37,008 nucleotides of DNA from an uncultured Prevotella sp. (lineage in GTDB: Bacteria > Bacteroidota > Bacteroidia > Bacteroidales > Bacteroidaceae), in assembly GCA_944321645.1 (NCBI GenBank), contig CALUMB010000021.1:1-37008 (forward strand). The letters run 5' to 3'. A program made the position numbers and the translations under genes. Each line of letters opens with the position of its first letter. Position 1 is the stretch's first letter. Under the pieces are notes generated by a model. The model did not search any database. It saw only the letters and a program-made list of their open reading frames with translations, and was not told the origin of the DNA. Below, piece by piece: positions 24,223 through 32,068 of the stretch.

Positions 24223-25893
24223 TCACAGCTCTATGTCTTTGTATAGATAGCGCTTGATGCTCTTTTTCGATGTCTTGGCAAACTCCTCGTCGTGCAGCTT
24301 TATGGCTGACAGCTTGCAGTATGATGGCATCGCGGTGTTAAGCTCAATGCGGTTCTGCTCCATTATTTCCTCGAGGTCGGCGTTGTTGAGGCCCATGGCG
24401 TGTGCCTCCTCAAAGTCGGGGTACACGAGGGCTATGAGCTTCTCGTTCCTTTGCAGCACGAGGCTCTCGTTCACCAGCGTCATCGAGTTCAGCTTGTCTT
24501 CTATTTCTTCGGGGTAGATGTTCTGCCCGTTTGCGCCGAGCAGCATGTTCTTGATGCGCCCGCGTATGAACAGGTGGCCGTCGCGGCTCATGGTGCCAAG
24601 GTCGCCGGTGTGGTACCACCCCTCTGAGTCGATGGCTTCCTTTGTGGCTTCCTCGTTCTTGTAGTAGCCGAGCATCACGTTGGTGCCGCGCGCGAGCACT
24701 TCCCCCGGCACGTTCTCCGGGTCGGGGCTTTGTATTTTCACCTCCATGTGCGACACTGCCGTTCCGCAGCTTCCAGGGACGAAGTCCTTGTGGTCGCTGA
24801 AGGTGATAACGGGTGCGCACTCCGTCGCGCCGTATATCACGGTGATGGGGAAGTCGATGCCTTTAAGGAACGACTCTATTTCCTGGTTCAGTGCCGCCCC
24901 GCCCACTACGGCCTCGTAGGCATTGCCTCCAAACACTTCGTGTACGCGCTCGCATATCTTTTGCTTGATTTTCTTGTTTATCATGGGCATGCTCATGAGC
25001 AGCTTCATCTTGCTGTTCTGCACGAGCGGGAACACTTTCTTCCTGATTATCTTGTCGATGATGAGCGGCACGGAGATGACGATGGCCGGCTTCACGTCGG
25101 CGAAGGCCTGGGCTATGATGGCCGGCGACGGCAGGCGCGTGAGGAAGAACAGGTGGCACCCGTGGCAGAAGGGGAAGATGAACTCTACGGCCATGCCGTA
25201 CATGTGGGCCATGGGCAGGATGCTGAGCGTGTTGGAGCCTTGCGGGATGTGCTTGCCTATGGCGTCCATGAAGAAGTCGAGGTTGCTCCATATCGCCCTG
25301 TATGGCAGCATCACTCCCTTGGAGAACCCGGTGGTGCCGCTCGTGTAGTTTATCAGTGCAAGCTCCTCGGCGCTGTCGCGGTAGTAGCTCACGTGCTGCT
25401 GCCTGAAGGCGTTGGGGTATTTCTTGCCGAACAGCTCGTTCAGGTGCTCGCGGGCGAAGGTGAGCTGTTCCGACCTCGACTCCATCAGCGAGTAGTCGGG
25501 TATGTTCACTATGCCCTCGAGGGCTGGCATCTCTTTGGTGTCGATGGTCTTGGCTATCACGTCGCCTACGAACAGCAGCTTTGCCTCGCTGTGGTTCACT
25601 ATGTTGTGTATTTGGTCGGCGTTGAACTCGTGGAGGATGGGAACGGCCACGGCCCCGTAGGTGAGCGTGGCGAAGAAGGCCACGGCCCAGTTGGCGCTGT
25701 TCCTCCCGCAGATGGCTATCTTGTCGCCTTTCACGACACCGCTGTTTTCAAACAAGATGTGTAGCTTCTCTATTTTCCTCGCCACATCGTGGTATTGCAG
25801 TGTGATGCCTTTGTAGTCTGTCAGGGCATCCTTGTACCAATTGTCTATTATGCTTTTTTCTATTCGAGAATTAAAGCTGTCGAACGTTCCCAT
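24223..25893 (-). CDS. AMP-dependent (long-chain acyl-CoA) synthetase/ligase
   Basis: 556 aa ANL-superfamily enzyme that activates a carboxylic acid, probably a fatty acid, to the acyl-AMP and then the CoA thioester. Motifs are the P-loop YTSGTTGFSKGV (183-194), YGATECAPV, and GWYHTGDLG followed by RGRIKNMLLGANGQNIYPEEIE (quoted in part). The C-terminal lysine region (FAKTSKKSIKRYLY) contains the expected adenylation lysine. The start is at 25893. The promoter directly upstream carries two nested inverted repeats. No fatty-acid operon neighbours are present, so the chain-length preference is open. Confidence 0.92.
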   Translation of the reverse strand: MGTFDSFNSRIEKSIIDNWYKDALTDYKGITLQYHDVARKIEKLHILFENSGVVKGDKIAICGRNSANWAVAFFATLTYGAVAVPILHEFNADQIHNIVNHSEAKLLFVGDVIAKTIDTKEMPALEGIVNIPDYSLMESRSEQLTFAREHLNELFGKKYPNAFRQQHVSYYRDSAEELALINYTSGTTGFSKGVMLPYRAIWSNLDFFMDAIGKHIPQGSNTLSILPMAHMYGMAVEFIFPFCHGCHLFFLTRLPSPAIIAQAFADVKPAIVISVPLIIDKIIRKKVFPLVQNSKMKLLMSMPMINKKIKQKICERVHEVFGGNAYEAVVGGAALNQEIESFLKGIDFPITVIYGATECAPVITFSDHKDFVPGSCGTAVSHMEVKIQSPDPENVPGEVLARGTNVMLGYYKNEEATKEAIDSEGWYHTGDLGTMSRDGHLFIRGRIKNMLLGANGQNIYPEEIEDKLNSMTLVNESLVLQRNEKLIALVYPDFEEAHAMGLNNADLEEIMEQNRIELNTAMPSYCKLSAIKLHDEEFAKTSKKSIKRYLYKDIEL

Positions 25894-25894
25894 T

Positions 25895-25958
25895 GCACAG
25901 TTTGATTAATTGTGTGCAAAGGTAGCTTATTTTTTGCACACGGACAAACAAACTGTGC
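25895..25958 (-). promoter_or_regulatory. acyl-CoA ligase promoter inside nested dyads
   Basis: On the minus strand TTTG (complement of 25945-25948) lies 20 bases before TACCTTTG (complement of 25917-25924). Around it are two perfect inverted repeats: GCACAGTTTG/CAAACTGTGC (25895-25904, 25949-25958) and GTGTGCAAA/TTTGCACAC (25912-25920, 25933-25941). The inner left arm overlaps the -7 box, as an operator would. Confidence 0.6.
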
Positions 25959-26011
25959 ATTTATTTTAGCGACGGTTTCGCTTTTTTTGTCAGATGGCAG
26001 GGAGCCGCGTG

Positions 26012-26054
26012 GCATCACGGGCAAGCTTTCCGCCGGAAAGCTTGCCCGTGATGC
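26012..26054. repeat. 20-bp perfect inverted repeat at the permease stop codon
   Basis: Arms 26012-26031 and 26035-26054 pair perfectly around a 3-base GCC loop. The right arm abuts the permease stop codon (26055-26057, minus strand). No T-run follows on the minus strand, so it is not a standard intrinsic terminator; it may stabilise the 3' end, bind a protein or be a mobile-repeat remnant. Confidence 0.7.
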
Positions 26055-27302
26055 TTACTCATACCTCATCGACTTGGCCGGGTGGATGTGGGATATGAGG
26101 TGGCTCGGGCCTATAAGCACAAAGATGCAGGCGAGCATTGTGGCGGCGTTGATGGCCAGCACTATGGGCAAGTCAAGCTCCATGGGCGCGGTGCTCACGT
26201 AGTAGTTCTGCGGGTCGAGCCTGACGAGTCCGGTGTGCTGTTGCAGCAGCGTGAAGCCAATGCCCAAGATGTTGCCGGCTATAAGCCCGCGGCCAATGAT
26301 GAACGTGGCAAACCACAGGAATGTGTGCCTCACGGTCTTGTTTGGCGCCCCGAGGGCTTTCAGCGTGCCAATCATTTGGGTGCGCTCGAGTATGATGATG
26401 AGAAGCCCCGAAATCATGGTGAAGCCTGCCACGCAGACCATGAGCACAAGGATTATCCACACATTTATGTCCAGAAGCTCCAGCCAGGAGAATATTTGCG
26501 GGTATGCCTCGTTGATGGTCTTTGAGGTGAACACGTCGCCGTATTTGTCGGAAGTCCTGTTCACGTTCTTTATTATGTTGTCGTAGGCCAGGTCGAGCTT
26601 GTCGAAGTCGTCAACCAGCAGCTCGGCCCCGGAGCACTGCCCCGGCTGCCACTTGTTGAGCCTTGTGGCTGCGTAGAGGTCGGTGAAGCAGATGCTCTGG
26701 TCGAAGTGGGTGAGGTTGGTCTGGTAGATGCCGCTCACGGTGAAGCGCCTTGCCCTGACGTCGCTGTCGGATATGAAGTAAGCATACACCTTGTCGCCCG
26801 CCTTGAGGTGCAGCTTGTCGGCCGTCATCTTTGATATGAGCAGTTGGTACTTGCTGCTTGTGTCGCTGAACTTCGGCACATTGCCGGATAACAGGTTCGC
26901 CTTGATGAACGATAGGTCGTATTCCGGCCCCACGCCCTTGAACGTCATGCCGAGGAAGTCGGCATCGGTCTTGAGTATGCCTTGCGCGAAAGCGTAGCGC
27001 TCGACGTGCTTGATGCCGCCGATGTTGCCCAGCACCGCCATCATGCTGTCGTCGATGCAGATGGGGTAGGGGTCTGTGCTTTGCATGGAGAGGAAGTTCT
27101 CCACCTGGATGTGGCTTCCGAAGCCAATCACCTTGTCGCGGATGGCGTGCTTGAATCCCATGACGACAGACACGGTTATTATCATCACGGCAAGCCCGAC
27201 GGCCACCCCTACGGTGGCAATCTGTATTGCAGGGCGGCTCACTTTGCACTTGTCGCCCTCGCTCTTGTATATCTTTCGGGCTAAAAACAGGGGCAGGTTC
27301 AT
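26055..27302 (-). CDS. LolC/LolE-type ABC transporter permease
   Basis: 415 aa inner-membrane protein. It has an N-terminal membrane helix (VGVAVGLAVMIITVSVVMGF), a large periplasmic domain and three C-terminal helices (VWIILVLMVCVAGFTMISGLLIIIL and following, quoted in part), the FtsX/MacB layout. The family includes LolC/LolE, which extract lipoproteins for transport to the outer membrane; Bacteroidota often carry one such gene without an adjacent ATPase, as here. No ATPase gene is near, so the partner must be encoded elsewhere. The gene ends against a 20-bp perfect hairpin. Confidence 0.88.
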   Translation of the reverse strand: MNLPLFLARKIYKSEGDKCKVSRPAIQIATVGVAVGLAVMIITVSVVMGFKHAIRDKVIGFGSHIQVENFLSMQSTDPYPICIDDSMMAVLGNIGGIKHVERYAFAQGILKTDADFLGMTFKGVGPEYDLSFIKANLLSGNVPKFSDTSSKYQLLISKMTADKLHLKAGDKVYAYFISDSDVRARRFTVSGIYQTNLTHFDQSICFTDLYAATRLNKWQPGQCSGAELLVDDFDKLDLAYDNIIKNVNRTSDKYGDVFTSKTINEAYPQIFSWLELLDINVWIILVLMVCVAGFTMISGLLIIILERTQMIGTLKALGAPNKTVRHTFLWFATFIIGRGLIAGNILGIGFTLLQQHTGLVRLDPQNYYVSTAPMELDLPIVLAINAATMLACIFVLIGPSHLISHIHPAKSMRYE

Positions 27303-27326
27303 TTTCGGCTGTGATATGGTTTGTGC

Positions 27327-28535
27327 TTAAAGTTCGTCGTCTTTTCTTCCCGGATATGCCTCGAGGGCTTTCTTCAGCACGGCGAGTGCGCGCCTGAGGT
27401 CTTCCTTCTTCAGCACGTATGCTATGCGCACCTGGTTTATGCCGGCGTTAGGCGTGGTGTAGAAGCCGCTCGCCGGGGCCATCATGACGGTCTCCCCTTC
27501 GTAGTCGAACTCTTCGAGGCACCAGCGGCAGAACTTCTCGCTGTCGTCCACCGGCAGCTTGGCCACGGTGTAGAACGCCCCCATGGGTATTGGCGAGTAG
27601 ACCCCGGGGATTCTGTTAAGCCCGTCGATGAGGCATTTGCGCCGCTCCACGTACTCGTCGTAGACTGCACGGTAGTATTCCTCCGGCGCGTCGAGCGACG
27701 CTTCGGCCACGATTTGCCCTATCAGTGGCGGCGACAGGCGGGCTTGGCAGAACTTCATTACGGCCTTCCTCACCTCGGCGTTCTTGGTGATAAGGGCGCC
27801 GATGCGTATGCCGCACTCCGAATACCGCTTCGACACGGAGTCTATCAATATTACGTTTTGCTCTATGCCTTCCAAGTGGCAGGCGCTTATGTAGGGCGAC
27901 CCCGTGTAGATGTACTCCCTGTACACTTCGTCGGAAAACAGGTAGAGGTCGTATTTCTTCACCAAGTCGCGAATCTGGTTCATCTCGCGCCTGGTGTATA
28001 GGTAGCCCGTGGGGTTGTTGGGGTTGCAAATCATTATTGCCCTTGTGCGGTCGTTGATAAGCTCCTCGAACTTCTCGACCTTGGGCAGCGAGAAGCCTTC
28101 CTCTATCGTGGTGGCTATTGTCCGTATCTTTGCCCCGGCCGAAATGGCGAAGGCCATGTAGTTGGCGTATGCCGGCTCGGGCACGATTATCTCGTCGCCG
28201 GGGTTGAGGCACGACAGGAAGGCGAACAAGACGGCCTCGCTTCCGCCGGAGGTTATTATTATGTCGTCGGCGTCTACGTTAATGTTGTACTTCTTGTAGT
28301 AGCCCACCAATTTCTCGCGGTAGCCCAAATAGCCCTGCGACGGCGAGTATTCAAGTATTGTGCGGTCGATGTGCTTCAGTGCGTCGAGGCCCACTTGCGG
28401 CGTGGGCAAGTCTGGCTGGCCAATGTTCAGGTGGTACACCTTTATGCCGCGCTTCTTGGCTTCGGCAGCCAACGGGGCCAACTTCCTTATCGGCGACTCC
28501 GGCATTTCTAACCCTCTAACAGAGATTTCTGGCAT
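27327..28535 (-). CDS. class I/II PLP-dependent aminotransferase
   Basis: 402 aa. Motifs are EYSPSQGYLGYRE (62-74), NPNNPTG (171-177), the DEVYREY stretch (202-208) and the Schiff-base lysine in DSVSKRYS (K236) followed by the phosphate-binding arginine in CGIRIG (R244). This matches aspartate-type aminotransferases of fold type I. The amino-acid substrate cannot be fixed; aspartate or aromatic amino acids are possible. The ATG at 28535 gives MPEISVRGLEMPESP; an ATG at 28505 is an alternative. The upstream frame to 28793 lacks homology and crosses the promoter. A -7 box lies at 28565-28572. Confidence 0.92.
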   Translation of the reverse strand: MPEISVRGLEMPESPIRKLAPLAAEAKKRGIKVYHLNIGQPDLPTPQVGLDALKHIDRTILEYSPSQGYLGYREKLVGYYKKYNINVDADDIIITSGGSEAVLFAFLSCLNPGDEIIVPEPAYANYMAFAISAGAKIRTIATTIEEGFSLPKVEKFEELINDRTRAIMICNPNNPTGYLYTRREMNQIRDLVKKYDLYLFSDEVYREYIYTGSPYISACHLEGIEQNVILIDSVSKRYSECGIRIGALITKNAEVRKAVMKFCQARLSPPLIGQIVAEASLDAPEEYYRAVYDEYVERRKCLIDGLNRIPGVYSPIPMGAFYTVAKLPVDDSEKFCRWCLEEFDYEGETVMMAPASGFYTTPNAGINQVRIAYVLKKEDLRRALAVLKKALEAYPGRKDDEL

Positions 28536-28564
28536 TTTGCACGATTCTTTGGTAATACAGGATG

Positions 28565-28572
28565 CAAAGGTA
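28565..28572 (-). promoter_or_regulatory. -7 box for the aminotransferase
   Basis: CAAAGGTA on the plus strand reads TACCTTTG on the minus strand, matching TAnnTTTG about 30 bases before the ATG at 28535. No clear TTTG box lies 19-20 bases upstream. Confidence 0.45.
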
Positions 28573-28687
28573 ATACTATTAATTTGAATAAAGGGGGATT
28601 CTTGGCCACAAAAATGACACAAACCACCAAAAACTTGCCTTCCAACCGACAAAGCATAATGGTAAACATGGCTGCTAATGACAAATT

Positions 28688-28734
28688 GCAAGGCGGGGCT
28701 TGCCTTGCCCTTGCCCGGCGGCCAATGGCCGGGC
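28688..28734. repeat. two GC-rich hairpins in the intergenic region
   Basis: GCAAGGC/GCCTTGC (28688-28694, 28702-28708) and GCCCGGC/GCCGGGC (28713-28719, 28728-28734), the latter followed by TTTTG. The second has terminator character, but no plus-strand gene ends before it. Confidence 0.4.
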
Positions 28735-28903
28735 TTTTGTTTCGGCGGGCGCGTCTGGCTCGGCGTTGGTGGCTTTTGGGAGGCAATGCCCATTGCTTAC
28801 ATAACGGCTATTTTTCAGGAGTTTTGGAACATTATTGGCATTCCATATTGCTAAGAAAAATTAAAATGCCCGTAGAGTTTTCAAGCATTGGGATATATTT
28901 GTG

Positions 28904-28911
28904 TAACTTTG
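28904..28911 (+). promoter_or_regulatory. -7 box for the ATP-grasp operon
   Basis: TAACTTTG, an exact TAnnTTTG match, about 29 bases before the ATG at 28940. The -33 box is weak. Confidence 0.45.
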
Positions 28912-28939
28912 CCGCCCGGAATATAATGTAGTCCGGATA

Positions 28940-29767
28940 ATGATACTTGCCATTGGCAGGGCGGAACGTTTTTCGCCCAACTCTGTAGACAACGACGCTG
29001 CGATATTGCGCAGCGTGTGTGTCAGGCTGAGGCAGCAGGGGCATAGCGTGGCGTTGGTAAGCGAAAGCGAGCTTACGCCCGATGCTTGTGCCGATGCCTA
29101 TATTTCGATGGGGCGTTTGGAGTCTACGCTGGCTTTGCTCGACGCACGCCAGCGCGATGGTGCCGTGGTGGTGAACGGGGCTGGTGGCGTGGCCTTGTGC
29201 TGCGACAGGATGTCGCTTGTTGCACTGTTCCGTTCCCAAGGGATTCCTGTTCCGGCCGAAAGCGGGCCGTATGGCTATTGGCTAAAGCGGGCGCATGGAG
29301 TGGCCGAAGGCCCGATGGACGTGAGGTTTGCCGCAAATGGTTGCGAAGCAGCCATGGTGAAGGCCGAGATGCAGGCCAATGGCATTGCCGAGGTCTTGCA
29401 GTGCGCACACGTGCCGGGCGATCTCATCAAGTTTTACGGGGTGAGAGGCACTGCGTTTTTTCGCCATTTCTATCCCGGCGACGACGGAATCACGAAGTTT
29501 GGCGATGAGCAACGCAACGGTCGCCCGTGCCATTATCCTTTCAGTGTGGCCTCATTGCAGGCCATTGCGGAGAGGGCGGCAGGCGTGGCAGGGGTGGACG
29601 TCTACGGAGGCGACTGCATAGTGGGCCACGACGGGAGTATCTGCATAATTGATTTTAACGATTGGCCAAGCTTTGCCAGGTGCCGCGAGGAAGCCGCAGA
29701 GGCAATCGCGGCGACAGTGGCTGGACGCATGGCCTGCCTACAAATGGAGAAAAGAGAAATATGTTAG
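28940..29767 (+). CDS. ATP-grasp domain protein, upstream of inositol-phosphate synthase
   Basis: 275 aa, cytoplasmic. The C-terminal part has ATP-grasp features: VDVYGGDCIVGHDGSICIIDFNDWPSF (quoted in part) with metal-binding D238 and N240, and central strands with K-x-E (MVKAEM) and FRHF. The D-x-N-x-x-P pattern is also seen in ITPK-type inositol-phosphate kinases and in RimK-type ligases. Together with the downstream HAD and inositol-3-phosphate synthase genes this makes an inositol-phosphate-related kinase or ligase possible, but this is inference. It starts after a TAACTTTG box and its stop lies 7 bases inside the HAD gene. Confidence 0.68.
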   Translation: MILAIGRAERFSPNSVDNDAAILRSVCVRLRQQGHSVALVSESELTPDACADAYISMGRLESTLALLDARQRDGAVVVNGAGGVALCCDRMSLVALFRSQGIPVPAESGPYGYWLKRAHGVAEGPMDVRFAANGCEAAMVKAEMQANGIAEVLQCAHVPGDLIKFYGVRGTAFFRHFYPGDDGITKFGDEQRNGRPCHYPFSVASLQAIAERAAGVAGVDVYGGDCIVGHDGSICIIDFNDWPSFARCREEAAEAIAATVAGRMACLQMEKREIC

Positions 29768-30468
29768 ACATCTTGGAGCAGACACGCGGGTGCATCTTCG
29801 ACTATGGCGGCACGCTCGACACCGGCGGTTGCCATTGGGGCCGCTACATTTGGCGTGCCTACCGGCGGCAAGGCGTGCCGGTAAGCGAGCCGTTGTTCCG
29901 CGATGCTTACGTATATGCCGAGCGTGAGTTGGGGCGCAATCCAATAATACAGTCCGACTATACGTTCAGGAAAACGCTTTCGGCCAAGCTCAGCATAGAA
30001 ATGGAGTATGTGGCCTCTAAGGTCGGCGGATTCGACTTGCCGCGTTGGCACGATGCCGTGCTTGCCGATCTTTATGCTGCCGTCAGGGTCGAGACAGCCC
30101 ATAGCCGCCAAGTGCTGGAGTCCGTTGGCAGGCAAAGGCCAATGGTGCTGGTTAGCAATTTTTATGGCAACATAAACACTGTGCTTGCGGAATTTGGCCT
30201 CGACGGGCTGTTTTCAGGTGTAGTCGAGTCGGCGGTTGTCGGCGTGCGCAAGCCAGACCCTCGCATCTTTTTGCTTGGGGTGGAATCATTGGGCATGGCC
30301 CCGCATGAGGTGGCGGTTGTCGGTGACAGCTATGCGAAAGACATCGAACCGGCACACGAGGCCGGTTGCCGCACCGTATGGATGAGGGGCGAAGGCTGGA
30401 CTGGCAACGACCCGGCTGACGCAGGGGTGGCAGACGCAACGATAACAGCCCTTGCCGATTTGCTGTGA
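29761..30468 (+). CDS. HAD-superfamily hydrolase with D-Y-G-G motif I
   Basis: 235 aa. HAD motifs are I: IFDYGGTLD with nucleophile D14; II: VLVSNFYG; III: VRKPDPRIF; IV: VVGDSYAKD. In motif I the second aspartate of the usual D-x-D is replaced by Gly16, as in some D-x-G-G members, so phosphatase activity is uncertain. Cap helices lie between motif I and II. The ATG at 29761 overlaps the upstream stop by seven bases. Together with inositol-3-phosphate synthase downstream it is a candidate inositol-phosphate phosphatase, by context only. Confidence 0.83.
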   Translation: MLDILEQTRGCIFDYGGTLDTGGCHWGRYIWRAYRRQGVPVSEPLFRDAYVYAERELGRNPIIQSDYTFRKTLSAKLSIEMEYVASKVGGFDLPRWHDAVLADLYAAVRVETAHSRQVLESVGRQRPMVLVSNFYGNINTVLAEFGLDGLFSGVVESAVVGVRKPDPRIFLLGVESLGMAPHEVAVVGDSYAKDIEPAHEAGCRTVWMRGEGWTGNDPADAGVADATITALADLL

Positions 30469-30547
30469 AAACGCCGGGAGTGCCTTCCCGTTCCAGGAAG
30501 AACAGATAGATAGTAAAAACAACACATACATTTAATATAAAATTGTA

Positions 30548-31855
30548 ATGAGACAAACTAACGTAAAGCCGGCTGACGGCAAGTTGGGTATTATGATTGT
30601 CGGCAACGGAGCCGTTGCCACCACTTTTATGACCGGCGTGTTCATGACACGGCGGGGCTTGGCAAAGCCCATTGGCTCGATGACACAGTATGACAAAATA
30701 CGTGTGGGCCGCGGCGAGGACAAGCAGTACTTGCATTACAGCGACATAGTTCCCTTGGCCAAACCCGACGACATCGTGTTCGGCACATGGGACGTCTATC
30801 CCCAGAACGCCTACCAGGCAGCCATGTATGCCGAGGTGTTGAAGGAGAAGGACATCGACCCCGTGAAGGACGAGCTTGAGAAAATCGTGCCGATGAAGGC
30901 AGCCTTCGACCGCAACTACGCCAAGCGGCTTGACGGAGACAACGTGAAGGACTGCAAGGACCGCTGGGACATGATGGAGCAGATACGCCAGGACATACGC
31001 GACTTCAAGCAGAAGAATGGTTGCTCGCGCATCGTTGTCATCTGGGCGGCGTCCACAGAGATTTACGTTCCGGTGGACGAGAAGGTACACGGAACGCTTG
31101 CCGCCCTTGAGGCAGCCATGAAAGCCGACGACCGCGAGCACGTGGCCCCGTCGATGTGCTACGCATACGCCGCGCTGACCGAGGGCGCACCGTTTATCAT
31201 GGGCGCTCCTAACACCACCGTCGACATACCCGCCATGTGGGAACTGGCCGAGAAGACGAAGATGCCAATCGCCGGAAAGGACTTCAAGACGGGCCAGACG
31301 CTCGTCAAGAGTGGCTTCGCCCCCATCATAGGCACACGCTGCCTGGGCCTTAGCGGGTGGTTCTCGACAAACATACTCGGCAACCGCGACGGCCTCGTGC
31401 TCGACGAACCGGCCAACTTCCACACCAAGGAGGTGAGCAAGCTCTCGACGCTCGAAACCATACTGAAGCCCGAAGTGCAGCCCGACCTGTACACGGACTA
31501 CTACCACAAGGTGCGCATCAACTACTATCCGCCGCGCAACGACAACAAGGAAGGCTGGGACAACATCGACATCTTCGGCTGGATGGGCTACCCGATGCAG
31601 ATAAAGATCAACTTCCTCTGCCGCGACTCCATCCTGGCCGCGCCGCTGCTGCTCGACCTCACGCTGCTCAGCGACCTCGCCGCACGCGCCGGACGCTATG
31701 GCATACAGCGCTTCCTGAGCTTCTTCCTCAAGAGCCCGATGCACGATTACACCAAGGGCGAGGAGGCCGTGAACAACCTCTACCAGCAGTACACGATGCT
31801 GAAGAACGCCATCCGCGAGATGGGTGGCTATGAGGCCGACGAGGAAATTGACTGA
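30548..31855 (+). CDS. myo-inositol-3-phosphate synthase
   Basis: 435 aa, NAD-dependent isomerase that makes inositol 3-phosphate from glucose 6-phosphate, the first step to inositol lipids. The NAD-binding start IMIVGNGAVATTFMTG and blocks such as IVVIWAASTEIYVP, FIMGAPNTTVDIPAMWELAE (quoted in part) and KDFKTGQTLVKSGFAP are all characteristic; the phosphate/catalytic lysines of that last block are conserved. In Bacteroides this enzyme (MIPS) usually lies beside phosphatidylinositol-phosphate synthase and inositol-lipid genes; those are not visible here. Instead it follows the ATP-grasp and HAD genes, after a 79-base gap. Codon choice is C-rich and fits high expression. Confidence 0.95.
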   Translation: MRQTNVKPADGKLGIMIVGNGAVATTFMTGVFMTRRGLAKPIGSMTQYDKIRVGRGEDKQYLHYSDIVPLAKPDDIVFGTWDVYPQNAYQAAMYAEVLKEKDIDPVKDELEKIVPMKAAFDRNYAKRLDGDNVKDCKDRWDMMEQIRQDIRDFKQKNGCSRIVVIWAASTEIYVPVDEKVHGTLAALEAAMKADDREHVAPSMCYAYAALTEGAPFIMGAPNTTVDIPAMWELAEKTKMPIAGKDFKTGQTLVKSGFAPIIGTRCLGLSGWFSTNILGNRDGLVLDEPANFHTKEVSKLSTLETILKPEVQPDLYTDYYHKVRINYYPPRNDNKEGWDNIDIFGWMGYPMQIKINFLCRDSILAAPLLLDLTLLSDLAARAGRYGIQRFLSFFLKSPMHDYTKGEEAVNNLYQQYTMLKNAIREMGGYEADEEID

Positions 31856-31903
31856 CGTTTATGCTCCGTTGAGGCATGATGCCGGCGGAGTTTGCATGAT
31901 GGT

Positions 31904-32024
31904 GGAGCCGGAATCTTTTTTCGGCGGCCTTGTGTGGCGCAGTGCGGGTTGCCTTTGTGTGGCTTGCGGCAGTGTTCCAACAGGGCAGAGTGACGTTTTG
32001 GCCGTACAAAGGCTTTCCGGCTCC
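31904..32024. repeat. long-range inverted repeat between MIPS and DUF5686
   Basis: GGAGCCGGAA (31904-31913) and TTCCGGCTCC (32015-32024) pair perfectly across about 100 bases, followed by ATCTTTTTC. This could be part of a terminator for MIPS or a folded leader for the next gene. Confidence 0.35.
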
Positions 32025-32068
32025 ATCTTTTTCTTATTTATGTGTAATAGCCATTTAAGCTGAAAAGA

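Larger units (their letters stand above)
28536..28939. other. divergent intergenic region
   Basis: About 404 bases between the minus-strand aminotransferase and the plus-strand ATP-grasp gene. It holds a minus-strand -7 box (28565-28572), two GC-rich hairpins (28688-28734) and a plus-strand -7 box (28904-28911). No convincing gene is seen. Confidence 0.55.

Noticed and set aside
24730..25764. 344-aa plus-strand frame opposite the acyl-CoA ligase
   Set aside because: Antisense to a clear ligase with all motifs; no recognisable protein.
26012..26054. Intrinsic terminator call for the 20-bp hairpin
   Set aside because: No T-run follows the stem on the minus strand, so I list it as an inverted repeat only.
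28536..28793. N-terminal extension of the aminotransferase
   Set aside because: The extension crosses a -7 promoter box and gives Pro/Lys-rich sequence without homology; the ATG at 28535 gives the conserved start.
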